Below are positions 63,030 through 64,000 of a stretch of DNA of 64,000 nucleotides, in pieces. A program made the position numbers and the translations under genes. This DNA comes from Microbacterium horticulturae (GTDB lineage: Bacteria > Actinomycetota > Actinomycetes > Actinomycetales > Microbacteriaceae), in contig NZ_CP119108.1 of NCBI RefSeq assembly GCF_029094505.1, positions 2,852,001-2,916,000 of the forward strand, read 5' to 3'. Within the stretch, counting starts at the first letter, position 1. Every line of letters starts with the position of its first letter. The notes beneath the pieces were generated by a model. It was not told where the DNA came from and searched no databases. It saw only the letters and a program-made list of their open reading frames with translations.

Positions 63030-64000
63030 TCAGGCGGCGCCGCCGCTCGCGATCTCGGCCCGCTCGTCCCAGGTGCGTCGGCTCGTACGATCGAGTGCGA
63101 CCTGGCGACGCATCGTCTCGGCCTTCTCGTACAGCGACGGCTCACCGTAGCTGGTGAGGACCTTCACGAGAACGGGCAGCAGCTCGATCATGAAGAAGAG
63201 CGCGGCTATGAGCCAGTGCGCCCAGGCGAGGGTGGGCTCTCTCTGCGAGAGGCGGTCGAGCGCGCTGATCTGGCTCAGCAGCCCCTCGGCCCCGGCGTTG
63301 CCGCCCGCGACCGACGCGGCCCGGTCGTCGTACGCCTTCAGCGCCTGCGTGTACTGCGTGCGCGCGGCGGGCAGTTCGTCCTGCGCCTGCTTCTTGTTCT
63401 GTGCCGCCGAGGCGTCGGCGGCCGCGGTGCTGGAGGCATCGGCCGCCGCGAGCGTGGCGTTCGCGTCCTTCAGCTTCGCAGCCAGGGCATCGTACGAGTC
63501 CTGTGCCGATGCCAGCTGCTTCTTGGCCGCATCGGCGCTCGCGCCGCTGCCGGTCACGCCGGTGCAGCCGGCGACGCTGCCCTTGCCCTGGCCGGTCAGC
63601 TCGCACTGGTACAGCGCGCGTGCCTGATCGATGACCTTCTGCTGCGCATCGAGCTTCGTGCTCAGATCGTCGACCGTCTTCTGCGCGGCGGCCGACGCCG
63701 CCGAGGTCGTGGATGTGCCTGCGACGATGCCGGTGGCCGCCTGGTCCTCGAGCTGGTTGACGCGCTTGCTCGCGGCATCCAACGCCTTCTTCTCCGGTCC
63801 GTCTGAGACGGCTTGCTGATCAGAGACGGCATTCGTGATGTTCGTGGAGGTGACCTCGCGCGCGATGTCGTTGTGGAAGACCTGCAGCACGAGCGGCTCG
63901 GCCACCACGATCCCGATGATCGCGGCCATCACGACGCGCGGAAGCGCCAGGGCGATGAGCTTGAGGATGCTCGTCGACGCCTTCATCGTCGATGTCAGGA
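63030..64000 (-). CDS. DUF4407 membrane protein, 5' end beyond window
   Basis: The frame stays open to the right edge (codons before the ATG at 63986 read LTST), and the visible start lacks the first membrane helices expected for the family, so the gene likely begins outside. DUF4407 features: LALPRVVMAAIIGIVVAEPLVLQVFHNDI, a long Ala/Gln/Asp coiled-coil middle (~60-240) with two Cys, then a second membrane segment (AHWLIAALFFMIELLPVLVKVL) and a basic tail. Function unknown. Confidence 0.82.
   Translation of the reverse strand, partial: LTSTMKASTSILKLIALALPRVVMAAIIGIVVAEPLVLQVFHNDIAREVTSTNITNAVSDQQAVSDGPEKKALDAASKRVNQLEDQAATGIVAGTSTTSAASAAAQKTVDDLSTKLDAQQKVIDQARALYQCELTGQGKGSVAGCTGVTGSGASADAAKKQLASAQDSYDALAAKLKDANATLAAADASSTAAADASAAQNKKQAQDELPAARTQYTQALKAYDDRAASVAGGNAGAEGLLSQISALDRLSQREPTLAWAHWLIAALFFMIELLPVLVKVLTSYGEPSLYEKAETMRRQVALDRTSRRTWDERAEIASGGAA

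Noticed and set aside
1..64000. tRNA, rRNA, riboswitch, transposase or prophage genes
   Set aside because: I looked for T-loop-like GGTTCGAATCC motifs, transposase DDE proteins, integrases and phage structural genes and found none I could support.

Overview
The window is high-GC DNA (about 70% by eye) with actinobacterial signatures: WXG100/ESX secretion genes, many GTG starts, tightly overlapping operons, many apparent leaderless promoters, a fused proline-catabolic enzyme, cofE for coenzyme F420, and a dispersed REP-type palindrome. The gene set best fits Microbacteriaceae, probably Microbacterium or a close relative. This is an inference from protein content, not a database match. I saw no tRNA, rRNA, CRISPR array, transposase or phage gene.

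Layout. 1-9.1 kb: a partial dimethylarginine-hydrolase-type gene, a TetR regulator, a GH38 alpha-mannosidase and a bifunctional proline dehydrogenase/P5C dehydrogenase. 9.3-24.1 kb: a complete ESX-like type VII secretion locus in two divergent arms. The left arm has two WXG100 proteins, an unknown 147-aa protein, a mycosin, a Gly-rich EspB/PPE-like protein, an EccD-like protein, a zinc-ribbon/RDD/FHA protein and EccC. The right arm has EccD, EccB and a second mycosin. 24.2-29 kb: thioesterase, GNAT, cofE, and a histidine kinase/response regulator/DUF4097 operon. 29-32.6 kb: etfB-etfA followed by a cytochrome-b-type membrane protein whose N-terminal half contains duplicated palindromic repeats. 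32.8-38.8 kb: a probable mevalonate/HMG-CoA breakdown operon (GAF-PucR regulator, class II HMG-CoA reductase, HMG-CoA lyase, small membrane protein, TctA-like permease). 38.8-44.1 kb: a MarR regulator, a PadR/DUF1048/ABC exporter operon with a striking symmetric operator, and a divergent ArsR/MFS pair. 44.3-52.5 kb: acyl-CoA dehydrogenase plus enoyl-CoA hydratase, the 2-methylcitrate cycle operon (gntR-prpD-prpB-prpC) and a thiolase. 52.7-64 kb: a DAACS symporter, an ABC exporter with MarR/GbsR-type regulator, a small conserved protein, a heterodimeric multidrug ABC exporter, a Nudix hydrolase, an aldo/keto reductase and a partial DUF4407 membrane protein.

How it fits together. The 29-52 kb stretch looks like a carbon-catabolism neighbourhood. 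Isobutyryl-CoA-type dehydrogenation would pass electrons to ETF, and ETF perhaps to the cytochrome b protein. Propionyl-CoA would enter the methylcitrate cycle, and mevalonate or HMG would be split to acetyl-CoA and acetoacetate. The type VII locus is the largest single system. It is unusual in carrying two EccD-type and two mycosin genes while lacking recognisable EccA and EccE.

The most unusual DNA-level features are non-coding. There are several long intergenic palindromes, including a two-copy family of about 90 bp and a nested inverted repeat that can fold two ways. REP-type inverted pairs are duplicated inside a coding sequence. The 9-mer GGATGCCGC is strongly over-represented on both strands.
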